DNA from: Acidobacteriaceae bacterium
GTDB taxonomy: Bacteria; Acidobacteriota; Terriglobia; Terriglobales; Acidobacteriaceae
Reading direction: 5' to 3'
Assembly (NCBI GenBank): GCA_003165455.1
Contig: PLUJ01000112.1
Coordinates: forward strand, 7,956-13,764
Length of the DNA stretch: 5,809 bases
The position numbers and the translations under genes were made by a program. The notes below the pieces were generated by a model. It ran no database searches and had not been told where the DNA came from. It was given only the letters and a program-made list of their open reading frames with translations. Positions 5,676-5,809 of the stretch are shown piece after piece (the stretch's first letter is position 1; the number at the start of each line of letters is the position of its first letter).

Positions 5676-5809
5676 GTGAACGCCGAATCCATCCGCAAAC
5701 TTTTCGAGCAGGTGCGCCGGGGCAAACTTGCGCCCGACGCCGCCGTTGATCGTCTTCGCCATTTGCCGTTTGAAGACCTGGGATTCGCCAAGGTCGACCA
5801 TCATCGCGC
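5676..5809 (+). CDS. larB: LarB, pyridinium-3,5-biscarboxylic acid mononucleotide synthase (5' part only)
   Basis: The first 44 codons of a gene cut by the right edge. LarB carboxylates nicotinic acid adenine dinucleotide and releases AMP, the first step to the nickel-pincer cofactor of lactate racemase (LarA) and relatives; LarC and LarE finish it. The visible part matches the LarB N-terminus: a helix with the pattern LFEQVRRGKLAPDAAVDRL, then LPFEDLGFAKVDHHR, the conserved segment leading into the PurE-like domain. The GTG at 5676 is the only start codon between the upstream in-frame TAG (5613-5615) and the conserved region. No clear Shine-Dalgarno precedes it, so translation may be weak or leaderless. 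It follows the ChaN-like gene by 113 bp on the same strand. lar partners would lie to the right. Confidence 0.88.
   Translation, partial: MNAESIRKLFEQVRRGKLAPDAAVDRLRHLPFEDLGFAKVDHHR

Overview
The window looks like a chromosomal piece of an Acidobacteriota genome, probably Terriglobia or a close relative. This rests on a moderately high GC content, an 'FLFAQ'-type signal peptide on a small outer-membrane beta-barrel, a TatA of the 'MFEGLFQPMHL' type, a Tat-exported ferritin-like protein, and a ChaN-like protein of a kind I associate with that phylum. The taxonomic call comes from memory of protein styles, not from a search.

Left part (1-1860). A plus-strand gene enters from the left and stops at 106; only its last 34 codons are visible and I do not recognise it. 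Facing it on the minus strand is a probable export cassette, read right to left. It begins with a 380-residue ferritin-like diiron-type protein with a twin-arginine signal (718-1860). Next comes tatA, the pore-forming Tat subunit (357-557), with a strong ribosome binding site. Last is a 22-codon cysteine-containing micro-ORF (177-245), preceded by an almost perfect Shine-Dalgarno sequence and ending inside an 8-bp hairpin (161-181). The simplest reading is that the ferritin-like protein is a Tat substrate encoded beside its own TatA.

Middle (1861-3178). A 426-bp gene-free divergent region separates the ferritin-like gene from a plus-strand gene for a 229-residue outer-membrane beta-barrel protein (2287-2976). 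The beta-barrel gene has a perfect TATAAT hexamer about 180 bp upstream and a hairpin over its stop codon. A 202-bp convergent spacer with a second hairpin follows.

Right part (3179-5809). ubiX (flavin prenyltransferase, minus strand) carries an unusual insertion of about 30 basic residues with ASK repeats. It is divergent from a 526-residue ChaN/TIKI-superfamily protein (3982-5562) that lacks a signal peptide and has a C-terminal half of about 300 residues I cannot assign. After a spacer with four tandem 7-bp GAA-repeats that also form an imperfect palindrome, the start of larB (nickel-pincer cofactor synthesis) runs off the right edge.

No mobile element, CRISPR array, tRNA or rRNA was found. 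Recurring themes are metal and cofactor handling (ferritin-like, ChaN-like, UbiX, LarB) and cell-envelope work (Tat, beta-barrel), but no single pathway joins all the genes. The least ordinary items are the micro-ORF behind tatA, the larB-upstream repeat, the UbiX insertion and the cytoplasmic ChaN-like protein.
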